Below, piece after piece: positions 1 to 8,032 of a DNA stretch of 64,000 bases (within the stretch, counting starts at the first letter, position 1; each line of letters begins with the position of its first letter). Source of the DNA: Streptomyces akebiae (GTDB taxonomy: Bacteria; Actinomycetota; Actinomycetes; Streptomycetales; Streptomycetaceae); contig NZ_CP080647.1 of assembly GCF_019599145.1 (NCBI RefSeq), forward strand, positions 496,001 to 560,000, in the 5' to 3' direction. The translations under genes and the position numbers were made by a program. The notes under the pieces are model-generated. The model saw only the letters and a list, made by a program, of their open reading frames with translations, did no database searches and had not been told where the DNA came from.

Positions 1-376
1 GGGGCTCGCGGTACTGGCCCTGGGCTTCCTCGTCGCCGCGGCCTCCGCCGGACTCACCGCGGCGGCCACGGTCCTGGACCGGCGCCGGGTCTACGCGCTG
101 CTGCGGCTGGCCGGTACGCCGCTGAAGGTGCTGGACCGGGCGCGGATACGGGAGACCGCGCTGCCGCTGGTGGTCCTCGCCGGAGGTACGACGGCGACCG
201 GGATCTACGGCGGCATCAAGGTGAGCGAGATGTTCCACCTGGAGCCGGACGCGTCGGGGGCCGTACGCCTCGCCTTCTGTGTCGCCCTCGGCACGGCCAC
301 CATGTTCGCGGCGCTCGCCGGGAGCCGACCGCTGCTGCGGAAGGTGACGGCGGAGCGGGCGCAGGAAGCCGACTGA
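1..376 (+). CDS. FtsX-like ABC permease, C-terminal fragment
   Basis: The reading frame is open from the left edge (first full codon at base 2) and ends with TGA, so only the last 124 residues are present. They contain a hydrophobic helix, a cytoplasmic stretch rich in Arg with an 'LLRLAGTP' segment, and two more hydrophobic helices (LPLVVLAGGTTATG and AVRLAFCVALGTATMFAAL) before a charged tail. This order (helix, 'R..R..ALLRLAGT' loop, two helices) is that of the last FtsX domain of Streptomyces macrolide-export/FtsX-type permeases. Those proteins usually pair with a separate ATPase, which would lie upstream outside the window. The family call rests on this short fragment; the substrate is unknown. 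Confidence 0.7.
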   Translation, partial: GLAVLALGFLVAAASAGLTAAATVLDRRRVYALLRLAGTPLKVLDRARIRETALPLVVLAGGTTATGIYGGIKVSEMFHLEPDASGAVRLAFCVALGTATMFAALAGSRPLLRKVTAERAQEAD

Positions 377-540
377 CACACCCTCGTCGAGCCGTCCGCC
401 GTCGACGCCCAGGCGCTCGACCCGCGGCCTCCCGCCCGCAGGCCCCCCATCCACGGTCTCTCCCCCAGGCCGGTGCACCCGCGGGCCCTTCGCCCACAGG
501 CTCCGCACCCGCGTACTTCTCCTTCAGGCATGATGCGCCC

Positions 541-1224
541 ATGAACGACCGCAGCCCGATCCGGGTCCTGATCGCCGACGACCAGGACATGGTCCGCACC
601 GGCTTCCGTTTCTTCCTCGACGCGCAGCCCGACATCACCGTGGTCGCCGAGGCCGCCGACGGCGAGACGGCCGTGCGGCTGGCCCGTGAGGTGCGGCCGG
701 ACGTGTGTCTGCTGGACATCCGGATGCCGAAGCTGGACGGCCTGGAGGCGACCCGGCTGCTGGCCGGTCCGGGTGTGGTCGATCCGCTGCGGGTGGTCGT
801 GGTGACCACGTTCGACCTGGACGAGTACGTCTACGGGGCCTTGCGCGGCGGCGCCTGCGGTTTTCTGCTGAAGGACTCGGGGCCGACCCTGCTGGCCGAG
901 GCCGTTCGCGCGGCGGCGGTGGGCGACGCGCTGGTGTCGCCGTCGGTGACGGTCCGGCTCCTCAAGCACGTGACGGCGGAGAAGGAGGGCCGGCCCGGTC
1001 CCGAAGTCCCGGGCCCCCAGGAGGCGTTGACCGAACGGGAACGGGACGTCGTCCGCCTGGTCGCGCTGGGGCACACCAACGCGGAGATCGCCGCCTCGAT
1101 GTTCGTGTCCCTCTCCACGGTCAAGACCCACCTCGGCAGCATCCAGCTCAAGCTCGCGGCGCGGAACCGGGTGGAGATCGCGGCGTGGGCGTGGCGGACG
1201 GGGCACGCGGGTGACGGCGTGTGA
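541..1224 (+). CDS. NarL/LuxR-family response regulator
   Basis: This is a 227-residue two-component response regulator. The N-terminal receiver has the acidic pair (IADDQD), the phospho-acceptor Asp in 'VCLLDIRMP' (about residue 60) and the conserved Lys in 'FLLKDSG' (about residue 110). The C-terminal helix-turn-helix is a LuxR type ('LTERERDVVRLVALGHTNAEIA...STVKTHL', residues about 160-215). No histidine kinase gene adjoins it in the window. The partner may lie upstream, or the regulator may be orphan. The ATG at 541 has no convincing ribosome-binding site. Fold and role are certain, the regulon is unknown. Confidence 0.93.
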   Translation: MNDRSPIRVLIADDQDMVRTGFRFFLDAQPDITVVAEAADGETAVRLAREVRPDVCLLDIRMPKLDGLEATRLLAGPGVVDPLRVVVVTTFDLDEYVYGALRGGACGFLLKDSGPTLLAEAVRAAAVGDALVSPSVTVRLLKHVTAEKEGRPGPEVPGPQEALTERERDVVRLVALGHTNAEIAASMFVSLSTVKTHLGSIQLKLAARNRVEIAAWAWRTGHAGDGV

Positions 1225-1227
1225 GGT

Positions 1228-1617
1228 TCACTGCGAGAGGGTGATCCGGAGGCCGACCGTGCCGTCGGCGCCCCGGCGCAGTCGGCTGCCGAGCAGGGTG
1301 AGGCGGCCGAGGACGCCGTACTTGCGGGCGATGAGCCGGCGGTAGGCGGCGGAGCCGGCCGTGTCGAGGATCTCCGCGTGGGCGGGGACGGAGTCGCCGG
1401 TGGGGTTGCCGCGCAGGTCGCAGGGGCCGACGAGGACGTCGGCGCGGTTCCGGATGCGCTTGACCTTCCAGGAGTCGGCGACCGTCCAGACGCCGAGCGC
1501 GTCGCCGTCCCGCACCACCCACACCGGTGTCGGCACGGTGGTGCCGTTCTTGCGGTAGGTGGTGACCAGCAGGTATTTACCCGCGCCGAGCGCGTCGAGC
1601 GTGGTTTCGTCAGCCAT
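1228..1617 (-). CDS. PPOX-class, probably F420-dependent, oxidoreductase
   Basis: This is a 129-residue split-barrel protein of the pyridoxamine 5'-phosphate oxidase-like superfamily. It starts with the usual 'LGAGKYLLVTTYRKNGTTVPTPVWVV' barrel strand, followed by 'KVKRIRNRADVLVGPCDLRG' and a C-terminal 'ARKYGVLGRL' helix. This arrangement is seen in small actinobacterial F420H2-binding PPOX proteins. It is convergent with the response regulator, three bases away. Cofactor choice (F420 rather than FMN) is inferred from the subfamily pattern and the organism; the substrate is unknown. Confidence 0.8.
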   Translation of the reverse strand: MADETTLDALGAGKYLLVTTYRKNGTTVPTPVWVVRDGDALGVWTVADSWKVKRIRNRADVLVGPCDLRGNPTGDSVPAHAEILDTAGSAAYRRLIARKYGVLGRLTLLGSRLRRGADGTVGLRITLSQ

Positions 1618-1694
1618 GGCCGGAGTCTAGGCGCACGGCCGCCGGCGAAGAGACCGTGACGGCCGTGCCCCGAGGAACGAACGGTGGAGCGGCG

Positions 1695-2330
1695 TCAGTC
1701 CAGCAGTCCGTCGTAGTCGGGCAGCTTGAAGGTGCGCTCGGCGTGGCCGCCGACGAGGTCGGTGGTGTTGTTGCCGACGTTGGCGACGATCGTGTAGCCG
1801 TCGGACTCGATGTCCGCGCGTGAGGCGGTCTTGTAGGCGGCGACCTCGGCGAACAGGTCGGGCAGGTCGCGCACGTAGAGGCCGTCGACGGGGTAGCCGA
1901 CGTTCTCCAGGTTCCACTCGGTGAGCGACTCGATGATGCCCGGGCGGGCGGTGACGAAGAAGACGTCGACCCCACGGGACTTGGCGTACTTGGCCAGCGC
2001 CAGGGAGGGCTTCATGGCCGGGGTCGGCAACTGGTACCAGGGCGTGTAGTGCGTCTCCAGCGTCGTGTTGTCGATGTCGAAGACGATGGCGAGCTTCTGC
2101 CCCGAGGAGTTCGCGGTGCGCTGCTGTATGTAGGGCGTGGCCGTGTCGATGACGGCCTTCACGTCCTTCTGCCAGGTCGCGTAGTCCACCTCGGCGGCCG
2201 TGGCCGCGACGACCGCGGCCGTGCTCGGCGCCGCGGCGGCCGGCACGGCCGCGGTCATCGAAGCGCCCAGGCCCAGTACGGCCACCGTGGCGACCGTGGT
2301 GATGCGGCGTCCCACACCGCTTGCTGTCAT
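1695..2330 (-). CDS. Secreted HAD-superfamily acid phosphatase
   Basis: The 211-residue precursor begins with a clear signal peptide (Arg-containing n-region, hydrophobic 'VATVAVLGLGASMTAAVPAAAA' stretch, Ala-rich cleavage region near residue 35). The mature part carries the HAD nucleophile motif in 'VFDIDNTTL' (DxDxT) and a later 'VFFVTARPG' segment matching motif II (T), as in plant-acid-phosphatase/class B type enzymes. It should act outside the membrane as a phosphomonoesterase. An AAGGGGA ribosome-binding site lies six bases before the ATG. It is monocistronic, divergent from the methyltransferase gene. Confidence 0.88.
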   Translation of the reverse strand: MTASGVGRRITTVATVAVLGLGASMTAAVPAAAAPSTAAVVAATAAEVDYATWQKDVKAVIDTATPYIQQRTANSSGQKLAIVFDIDNTTLETHYTPWYQLPTPAMKPSLALAKYAKSRGVDVFFVTARPGIIESLTEWNLENVGYPVDGLYVRDLPDLFAEVAAYKTASRADIESDGYTIVANVGNNTTDLVGGHAERTFKLPDYDGLLD

Positions 2331-2598
2331 GTTCGTCCCCTTTTTCTCATGTCAAAGCGGCGAGGTCGTCGGAACCTTCGCCGCACTGGTCATGGTCATG
2401 CCCATCAGTGGCCGGGAGACTACCTAAGAGTTACTGATTAGTAGAGAGGTCCCGACGAACCTTCTTCGGCCGGACGACGGCCGGGGAGCGGGCTGCGGGG
2501 GCTGTGAAGATCGCCGAACTGTCGGCAAACACCAACCGGCGGGTCTACATTGCCCGTTGGACGAAAGCACCTTCACAGAAGATCCAGGAGTTGATGCC

Positions 2599-3435
2599 GT
2601 GACGGACAACCCGGCAGCCTCGGACTTCCCCTCCTCGTCGCTGAACCGGCGCATCGTCACCACGCGGCCGAGCGCGGCACGGATCTGGAACTACTGGCTC
2701 GGTGGCAGGGACTACTACGAGGTCGACCGCAAGGCCGGGGACGAGATACGCCGACTGCATCCCAGCATCCACGACTACGCCCGCGCGGACCGGCGTTTCC
2801 TGCGCCGGGCGGTGCGCCATCTGGCCGCCGAGGTGGGGATCCGCCAGTTCCTGGACATCGGCGCCGGGCTGCCGACGGCGGAGAACACCCACGAGGTCGC
2901 CCAACGCGTCCTCCCGGACGCGCGGATCGTCTACGTCGACAACGACCCACTGGTCCTGGTGCACGCCCGGGCCCTGCTGACGAGCGCGCCCGAGGGGCGT
3001 ACCGACCACGTGGACGAGGACGTGCGCAACGTCGACTCGATCCTCGAACACGCCGCGCGGACCCTGGACCTGACCCGGCCGGTCGCGCTGATGCTGCTCG
3101 ACGTGCTGGCCTTCGTCACCGACGACGAGGACCCGCACGGCATCGTGCGCCGCCTCATGGCCGCCCTGCCCGCCGGCAGCCATCTGATGCTCTCGCACAC
3201 CGTCACCGACCCGCGGTGGCCCGACGTGGACATCGCGGCGGCCTGGTGGAACGAGCACGGCACCCCGCGACTGAACCAGCGCACCCCCGCGACGGTGGCC
3301 CGCTTCTTCGACGGACTGGACCTCCTCGAACCGGGCGTCGTCTCGTGCTCGCGCTGGCGCCCGGAGCCCACCGACGAGGACACCGGCGAGCCGGCGGAAG
3401 TGGCCATGTACTGCGGAGTGGGAGGCAAGCGCTGA
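2599..3435 (+). CDS. SAM-dependent methyltransferase (DUF574 type)
   Basis: The 278-residue product has the hallmark start of this actinobacterial family ('SAARIWNYWLGGRDYYEVDRKAGDE'), a SAM-binding motif 'FLDIGAGLPTAENTHEVAQ' and the acidic 'IVYVDNDPLVL' strand that binds the ribose. The target is unknown; related proteins are often near transcriptional regulators. I chose GTG 2599 because AGGAG (2586-2590) lies eight bases upstream. A longer in-frame TTG at 2557 has no such site. The stop codon overlaps the start of the next gene, so the two are probably translationally coupled. Confidence 0.85.
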   Translation: MTDNPAASDFPSSSLNRRIVTTRPSAARIWNYWLGGRDYYEVDRKAGDEIRRLHPSIHDYARADRRFLRRAVRHLAAEVGIRQFLDIGAGLPTAENTHEVAQRVLPDARIVYVDNDPLVLVHARALLTSAPEGRTDHVDEDVRNVDSILEHAARTLDLTRPVALMLLDVLAFVTDDEDPHGIVRRLMAALPAGSHLMLSHTVTDPRWPDVDIAAAWWNEHGTPRLNQRTPATVARFFDGLDLLEPGVVSCSRWRPEPTDEDTGEPAEVAMYCGVGGKR

Positions 3436-3956
3436 TGACGACCGACCCGGTCCGGCTCCAACTGGACGTCGACGACTTCGACCTGGCACGTTTCCAGCCG
3501 TACGTCGACAAGTGCCGGACCTCCGGCATCCGGCTGACGACGCTCTCCGAACTCGGCGACACCCCGGAGCACCGCCGGGCGTTGTACGAACTCAACAAGG
3601 AGTGCTCGGCCGACATCCCCGAGCGCGGCGCCTTCTTCACGTACGACGAGTACCACCGGCTCCGCTTCGAGGTGCCCTCCTACGATCCGCGCGGTGTCGT
3701 GCTGGCCCTCGACGGCGACCGGTGGATCGGCATGGCTGCCACCTCGGACCGGCGCGGTTCGGGGTTCGTGTTCAACGAGATGACCGGAGTGCGGGTCGGG
3801 CATCGCGGCCGGGGCATCTCGGTGGCCATGAAGACCTTCGGCATCGGGTTCGCCGGGATCTGCGGGGTGAGCACCGTCCGGACGGTCCACCACCCGGCCA
3901 ACGACCGTGCGATCGCCATGAACCGGACGTTGGGATACGTCGACGCGGACTGGTGA
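3435..3956 (+). CDS. GNAT-family N-acetyltransferase
   Basis: The 173-residue protein has the GNAT core. A substrate half is followed by 'GVVLALDGDRWIGMAATSD', the acetyl-CoA loop 'GVRVGHRGRGISVAMK' (R/Q-x-x-G-x-G/A motif) and a C-terminal 'NRTLGYVDADW' strand. Its ATG overlaps the TGA of the methyltransferase gene (TGATG), so it is co-translated with it. Longer upstream starts would overlap that gene heavily and are rejected. The acetyl acceptor is unknown. Being coupled to a methyltransferase suggests a common substrate or regulation, which is inference only. Confidence 0.82.
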   Translation: MTTDPVRLQLDVDDFDLARFQPYVDKCRTSGIRLTTLSELGDTPEHRRALYELNKECSADIPERGAFFTYDEYHRLRFEVPSYDPRGVVLALDGDRWIGMAATSDRRGSGFVFNEMTGVRVGHRGRGISVAMKTFGIGFAGICGVSTVRTVHHPANDRAIAMNRTLGYVDADW

Positions 3957-4054
3957 ACATGTGCCGACCACCGCACGTATGAAAGGAGGGCGCTCAAGGA
4001 CCGGACGCCCTGGCGGTGTTGACACCGTGTCGGACGGGGTTCGGGAGCCAGGCG

Positions 4055-5431
4055 ATGAGGCACGCACGACGACGAGTCGTGAAGCGGGTGGTGCGGCTGA
4101 CGGCCGCCGGTGGAGTGATCTGCGGAGCCCTGATGGTCACGCAGGCGGCGATGGCGACCGAACCCGCCGTCACCCCGCCCGCGACCCCGAGCGCGGTGCT
4201 GTCCGCGTCCGGCACCGGAAACGGTCTGCTGACCGAACTCGGCTCCGAGCGGACCGCGGGCACCTGGATCGCCGAGGACGGCAGCCCGGTCGTCGCCGTC
4301 ACCGACGAGAAGGCCGCCGCCGAGGTGGAGCAGGCGGGCGCCCGCCCGAAAATGGTCGAGTACAGCGGCGAGGACCTGAAGTCCGCCACGGAGGCGCTGC
4401 GTTCGGCACCCCGGGTGCCGGGCACCTCCTGGTCGATCGACCCCGCCTCCAACGAGGTGGTGGTGCGCGCCGACAGCACCGTCTCCAAGAAGGACTGGTC
4501 GAGCCTGACCGACCTCGCCGAGGAGATCGGCGGCTCCGTACGGATGGAGCGCACCGAAGGCGCGTACACGATGCGGCTCAACGGCGCGCAGCCGATCTTC
4601 GGGACCGGCGGGCGTTGTTCGATCGGCTTCAACGTGACCGACGGCGAGAACGACTTCATGCTGACCGCCGGGCACTGCGGCCCCGAGGGTTCCGTCTGGT
4701 TCTCGGACGACCAGGGCCGGCAGGAGATCGGCCGGACCACCGAGACCAACTTCCCCGGCGCCGACTACTCGCTCGTCCAGTACCTCCAGGACGCGCCGAG
4801 CAACAAGACCAACGTCGTCTCCGTCGGCGACGGCCGCGGCGTGCGCATCACCTCCGTCGGTGACGCGGCGGTCGGCCAGCGGGTCTTCCGCAGCGGCAGC
4901 ACCAGCGGCTTCCGCAACGGCGAGGTGACCGGCCTCGACGCCACGGTCAACTACCCCGAGGGCACGGTCACCGGTCTCATCGAGACCACGGTCTGCGCCG
5001 AACCGGGCGACAGTGGAGGCCCGCTCTTCTCGGAAGGAGTGGCGCTGGGGGTGACCTCGGGCGGCAACGGCGACTGCGACGCGGGCGGTACGACGTTCTT
5101 CCAGCCGCTGTCGGACGCCCTCGACGACCTCGGCGTCCAGCTGAACGGTCTGCCGCAGTCCGCCGCCCAACCGACCGCCGCGGCCGACGGCTCCGAGGAC
5201 GACTCCCAGGGTGCCGCCGCCCCGGGCTCCGCCGAACCGGGTGCCGTGGAATCCGTCGAGTCCATCGAGGCCGCCTCCGACCTCCTCGACCGTCTCGCCG
5301 ACCCCCGCAACGTCGGCCCCGGCCTGCTGGTGATCGCCGGAAGCATGGTCGCCCTGGCGGCCACCCGCTTCATCCGCACGGAACAGGACCGCCAGGCATA
5401 CCGCCGCCAGTACTCACAGAGCTGGGGCTAG
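4055..5431 (+). CDS. S1 (streptogrisin-like) protease with C-terminal membrane anchor
   Basis: The 458-residue precursor has an Arg-rich signal peptide (MRHARRRVVKRVVRL, cleavage after about residue 35), a pro-region of about 150 residues, then a chymotrypsin-fold domain. The triad is visible as 'MLTAGHCG' (His), 'GADYSLVQY' (Asp) and 'EPGDSGGPLF' (Ser). After a Glu/Ser/Ala-rich linker, the end carries a hydrophobic helix 'GLLVIAGSMVALAATRFI' and a basic tail, so the mature protease is probably membrane-tethered. ATG 4055 has GGGAG seven bases upstream. GTG 4016 is an alternative and AAAGGAGG lies at 3982-3989. A similar protease is encoded at 55278-56666. Confidence 0.9.
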   Translation: MRHARRRVVKRVVRLTAAGGVICGALMVTQAAMATEPAVTPPATPSAVLSASGTGNGLLTELGSERTAGTWIAEDGSPVVAVTDEKAAAEVEQAGARPKMVEYSGEDLKSATEALRSAPRVPGTSWSIDPASNEVVVRADSTVSKKDWSSLTDLAEEIGGSVRMERTEGAYTMRLNGAQPIFGTGGRCSIGFNVTDGENDFMLTAGHCGPEGSVWFSDDQGRQEIGRTTETNFPGADYSLVQYLQDAPSNKTNVVSVGDGRGVRITSVGDAAVGQRVFRSGSTSGFRNGEVTGLDATVNYPEGTVTGLIETTVCAEPGDSGGPLFSEGVALGVTSGGNGDCDAGGTTFFQPLSDALDDLGVQLNGLPQSAAQPTAAADGSEDDSQGAAAPGSAEPGAVESVESIEAASDLLDRLADPRNVGPGLLVIAGSMVALAATRFIRTEQDRQAYRRQYSQSWG

Positions 5432-5440
5432 ATCCGGGTC

Positions 5441-5467
5441 GGGCGCGCCCTTTCGAAGGGCGCGCCC
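5441..5467 (+). terminator. Hairpin terminator after the S1 protease gene
   Basis: A perfect inverted repeat with 12-base arms (GGGCGCGCCCTT and AAGGGCGCGCCC) surrounds a three-base loop, 10 bases after the protease stop codon. No U-run follows, as is usual in Streptomyces. It fits the 3' end of the plus-strand transcript. Confidence 0.7.
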
Positions 5468-5471
5468 CGAA

Positions 5472-5500
5472 GGGGCGCGGGGAACTGCGCGACCAGCCCC
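5472..5500. repeat. Dispersed 29-base repeat, copy 1
   Basis: A 29-base GC-rich element begins GGGGCGCGGGGAACTGCGCG and ends GCCCC. It recurs at 33998-34026 with two differences, and a truncated reverse relative lies at 25501-25513. The ends are complementary (GGGGC/GCCCC), so it can fold. It lies just after a gene end, as such elements commonly do in Streptomyces. Confidence 0.6.
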
Positions 5501-5521
5501 CACCGGCCCGCGGCCGACGAC

Positions 5522-5704
5522 CTACGAGGCGGCCGCCCACTCGAGGACCAGACGCTCGTACTCGCTCCGCTGCTCCCTGTTCAACGTCCCACCGCTCCGG
5601 AACCAGAGCGCCCGGATCTCCTCGTTGACCTCGGCGGCCGTTCGCGCCGGTACTTCCGCTCTTTCCAGGACGACATCAGGGGTAGTGGACATGGTGTAAA
5701 CCAT
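5522..5704 (-). CDS. Small conserved-type hypothetical protein
   Basis: A 60-residue, mostly helical and charged protein ('TAAEVNEEIRALWF...LNREQRSEYERLVLEWAAA'), without signal peptide, cysteine or recognised domain. Codon third positions are mostly G or C, and GAGGA precedes the ATG at 5704. A second in-frame ATG at 5692 would give 56 residues. It lies 78 bases downstream of the ROK regulator on the same strand and might be its operon partner. Function unknown. Confidence 0.6.
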   Translation of the reverse strand: MVYTMSTTPDVVLERAEVPARTAAEVNEEIRALWFRSGGTLNREQRSEYERLVLEWAAAS

Positions 5705-5782
5705 ATGTCCTCGAACGTGAAGCCGATGTGAGTAAAGGTGCCACTTCAGACATTACGGACCGTGAAGCTGATCACTCTGCGT

Positions 5783-6943
5783 TTACGGCTCCGTCGTTCC
5801 GAGCACGAGGACCTGAATGGCCAGCACGGCCGCCCCCCGCGCCCAGTCGTGGAAGTCGGACACCTTCGTCTCCAGGGGCACGGGCGCGGCCAGCGGATGC
5901 CGATGAGCGCGGACGGCCTCGTGCACGGCCTCCCCCGCCACCGCCATCAGCCCCACTCCCTCCCCCGCGAGCAGGATCTTCTGCGGCATCACGAAGTTCG
6001 CGATCTGGGCCACCAGGATTCCCAGCGCCCGCCCCGCCTCGCCGACGACCCGCGCGCACATCGGTTCCCCCTCGGCCGCGCCGTCCAGGATCTCCTCGTA
6101 CGTCACCTCACGCCCGGTCGCCGCCCGCACCTGGTACCGAATGCTGGGGATGCTCAGTAGCGAGACGGCGCTGCCGCGCTCCCCGTCGGGGGTGAGCGGT
6201 CCGGAGGGGTCCACGATCCAGTGGCGGCCGAACCCCCGGTCCTCCTCGGCATAGGGCACGCGCCTGCCACCCAGGACGAGCCCGTATCCGATGCCCGCAC
6301 CGATGGTGAGGACGACGAACCGGTCCAGCCCGCGCCCCGCGCCGAACCAGGTCTCGGCCTCCACGAGCGCGGCGACGTCGTTCTCGACGACCACCGGCAG
6401 CCCGGTGCGCTCCTCGACGAGTGCCGCCAACGGCACGTCGCGCCACGCCAGGAAGGGCGACTCCCCGACCACCGCGCGACGCCGGACGAGCCCGCCGACC
6501 CCGATGCCGATACCGGCGAGCGAGGGGTGCGCGCGGACGAGTTCGGCGGTCATCTCGGCGAGCAGGTCGGCGACCCGCTCCGGCTCGCGCGTGGGCAGCG
6601 GACGGTCGTGGCGGGCGACGATCTCGCTCCGGAGCGTGGTGACCACGGCGTACACCATGTCGTCGGTGATCTTGAAGCCGACGAAGGTGCGTGACTCGGC
6701 GACGATGTCCAGCGGCTGCGAGGGGCGCCCCTGCCGGACCTCGGGGAGCGCGGCCCCCTCGGCGGTCTCGACCAGCAGCCCCGACTCGATCAGCGGTTTG
6801 GTCAGCCGGGTGAGGCTTCCGGCGGACAGGCCGAGGCGCCGGGCGAGTTCCGTGCGCGAGAGCGGGCCGTGCACGAGCACCTCGATCGCCACCGCGCGTT
6901 CTCCGGGACTGAGCGGCAGCCAGCTGGCAGCGAGTGCGGTCAT
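5783..6943 (-). CDS. ROK-family transcriptional repressor of the sugar operon
   Basis: The 386-residue protein has an N-terminal winged helix ('LSRTELARRLGLSAGSLTRLTKPLIESGLL') followed by a ROK sugar-kinase fold with 'VVLTIGAGIGYGLVLGG'. The CxCGxxGCxE zinc motif of many ROK proteins is not visible; the equivalent region reads 'PDGERGSAVSLLSIPS'. It is therefore more likely a sugar-sensing repressor than a kinase. It is divergent from the ABC importer starting at 7115 and very probably represses it. Operator-like sites lie in the intergenic region. A TAGGGT -10-like hexamer on the minus strand (6995-7000) could be its own promoter. Confidence 0.88.
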   Translation of the reverse strand: MTALAASWLPLSPGERAVAIEVLVHGPLSRTELARRLGLSAGSLTRLTKPLIESGLLVETAEGAALPEVRQGRPSQPLDIVAESRTFVGFKITDDMVYAVVTTLRSEIVARHDRPLPTREPERVADLLAEMTAELVRAHPSLAGIGIGVGGLVRRRAVVGESPFLAWRDVPLAALVEERTGLPVVVENDVAALVEAETWFGAGRGLDRFVVLTIGAGIGYGLVLGGRRVPYAEEDRGFGRHWIVDPSGPLTPDGERGSAVSLLSIPSIRYQVRAATGREVTYEEILDGAAEGEPMCARVVGEAGRALGILVAQIANFVMPQKILLAGEGVGLMAVAGEAVHEAVRAHRHPLAAPVPLETKVSDFHDWARGAAVLAIQVLVLGTTEP

Positions 6944-6963
6944 GAGGGTCAGACTCCCACACC

Positions 6964-6987
6964 TTGTTTCTTTCGTGACGGAAACAA
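6964..6987. promoter_or_regulatory. ROK operator candidate 1
   Basis: Inverted repeat with arms TTGTTTC (6964-6970) and GAAACAA (6981-6987), 20 bases before the repressor start codon. The middle TTCTTTCGTGAC segment recurs as TTCTTTCGCGAC in site 2 at 7052-7072. The pair fits binding by the divergent ROK protein. Confidence 0.55.
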
Positions 6988-7040
6988 CAGGCCCACCCTA
7001 GTCCAGCGCAAGCCCCTTCCAAAAGATGCTGACCCACCTC

Positions 7041-7072
7041 TTGACGCCATAATTCTTTCGCGACAAAAGTAA
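7041..7072 (+). promoter_or_regulatory. Importer promoter region with ROK operator candidate 2
   Basis: TTGACG (7041-7046) is a good -35 element for the importer operon. The sequence from 7052 to 7072 (ATTCTTTCGCGACAAAAGTAA with its flank) resembles operator candidate 1 and would overlap the -10 position, as expected for a repressor site. The -10 hexamer itself is not clear. Confidence 0.45.
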
Positions 7073-7114
7073 GTGGCCTGAGTCTGAGGCAACGCCGCCG
7101 ATGAGGGAGCACCG

Positions 7115-8014
7115 ATGACCATCGCCTCCAGCAGTCCACCGATCCGCAAACGGGGCGACGGCCTCCTGGCCGCCGTCTTCATCGCCCCGGCGATGCTCGG
7201 CTTCCTGGTCTTCCTGCTCTGGCCGACCCTGCGCGGCATCTACCTGAGCTTCACCCGCTTCAACCTGCTCACCCCGGCAGAGTGGGTGGGCCTGGACAAC
7301 TACGTCCGGATGGTCAACGACCCGATCTTCTGGGACTCGCTGGCCGTCACGGTCGAGTACGTGGTGCTCAACATCGGTGTGCAGACGGTCGCCGCGCTCG
7401 CCATCGCCGTACTGCTCCAGCGGCTGACCCAGTCGGCGCTGCTGCGCGGCATCGTGCTCACGCCGTATCTGATGTCCAACGTGGTGGCCGGTCTGGTCTG
7501 GCTGTGGATCCTCGACACCCAGCTGGGTATCGGCAACGAGATCATCGGCGCGCTCGGCGCGGACCGCATCCCGTTCCTCGCCGACGAGACCTGGGCGATC
7601 CCCACGATCGCCCTGATCAATGTGTGGCGGCACGTCGGCTACACCGCGCTGCTCCTGTTCGCCGGGCTCCAGGCGATCCCGAACGACGTGTACGAGGCGG
7701 CCAGGGTGGACGGCGCGAGCGAGTGGCGGATGTTCTGGCGGGTCACCATGCCGCTGCTGCGACCGGTGCTGGCGGTGGTGCTGATCATGACGGTGATCGG
7801 TTCGTTCCAGGTGTTCGACACCGTGGCGGTGACCACGGCCGGTGGCCCCGCGAACGCCACGAACGTCCTGCAGTACTACATCTACGGCTCCGCCTTCGGC
7901 CGCTTCCAGTTCGGCTACGCCTCGGCGATGTCCGTCGCCCTGCTGGTCGTGCTCAGCGCCATCACCGTCCTGCAGTACCGGCTCACCAGGGCCGGACAGA
8001 GCAACCTCGGCTGA
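7115..8014 (+). CDS. Sugar ABC transporter permease (MalF type)
   Basis: A 299-residue CUT1-family inner-membrane permease with about six transmembrane helices, starting 'GLLAAVFIAPAMLGFLVFLLWPTLRG'. The cytoplasmic EAA loop, which docks the ATPase, is 'EAARVDGASEWRMFWRVTMPLLRPV' (about residues 192-216). It is first in an operon with a second permease, a binding lipoprotein and a dehydrogenase. GAGGGAG precedes the ATG. No ATPase gene is present, so, as known for many Streptomyces sugar importers, a shared ATPase such as MsiK is the likely energiser (inference). Confidence 0.93.
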   Translation: MTIASSSPPIRKRGDGLLAAVFIAPAMLGFLVFLLWPTLRGIYLSFTRFNLLTPAEWVGLDNYVRMVNDPIFWDSLAVTVEYVVLNIGVQTVAALAIAVLLQRLTQSALLRGIVLTPYLMSNVVAGLVWLWILDTQLGIGNEIIGALGADRIPFLADETWAIPTIALINVWRHVGYTALLLFAGLQAIPNDVYEAARVDGASEWRMFWRVTMPLLRPVLAVVLIMTVIGSFQVFDTVAVTTAGGPANATNVLQYYIYGSAFGRFQFGYASAMSVALLVVLSAITVLQYRLTRAGQSNLG

Positions 8015-8032
8015 CGGAAGGGAGACACCCGC

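Noticed and set aside
2432..2443. TACT-GATT-AGTA palindrome before the phosphatase gene
   Set aside because: Arms of four bases only; chance occurrence is likely and no regulator gene adjoins it.
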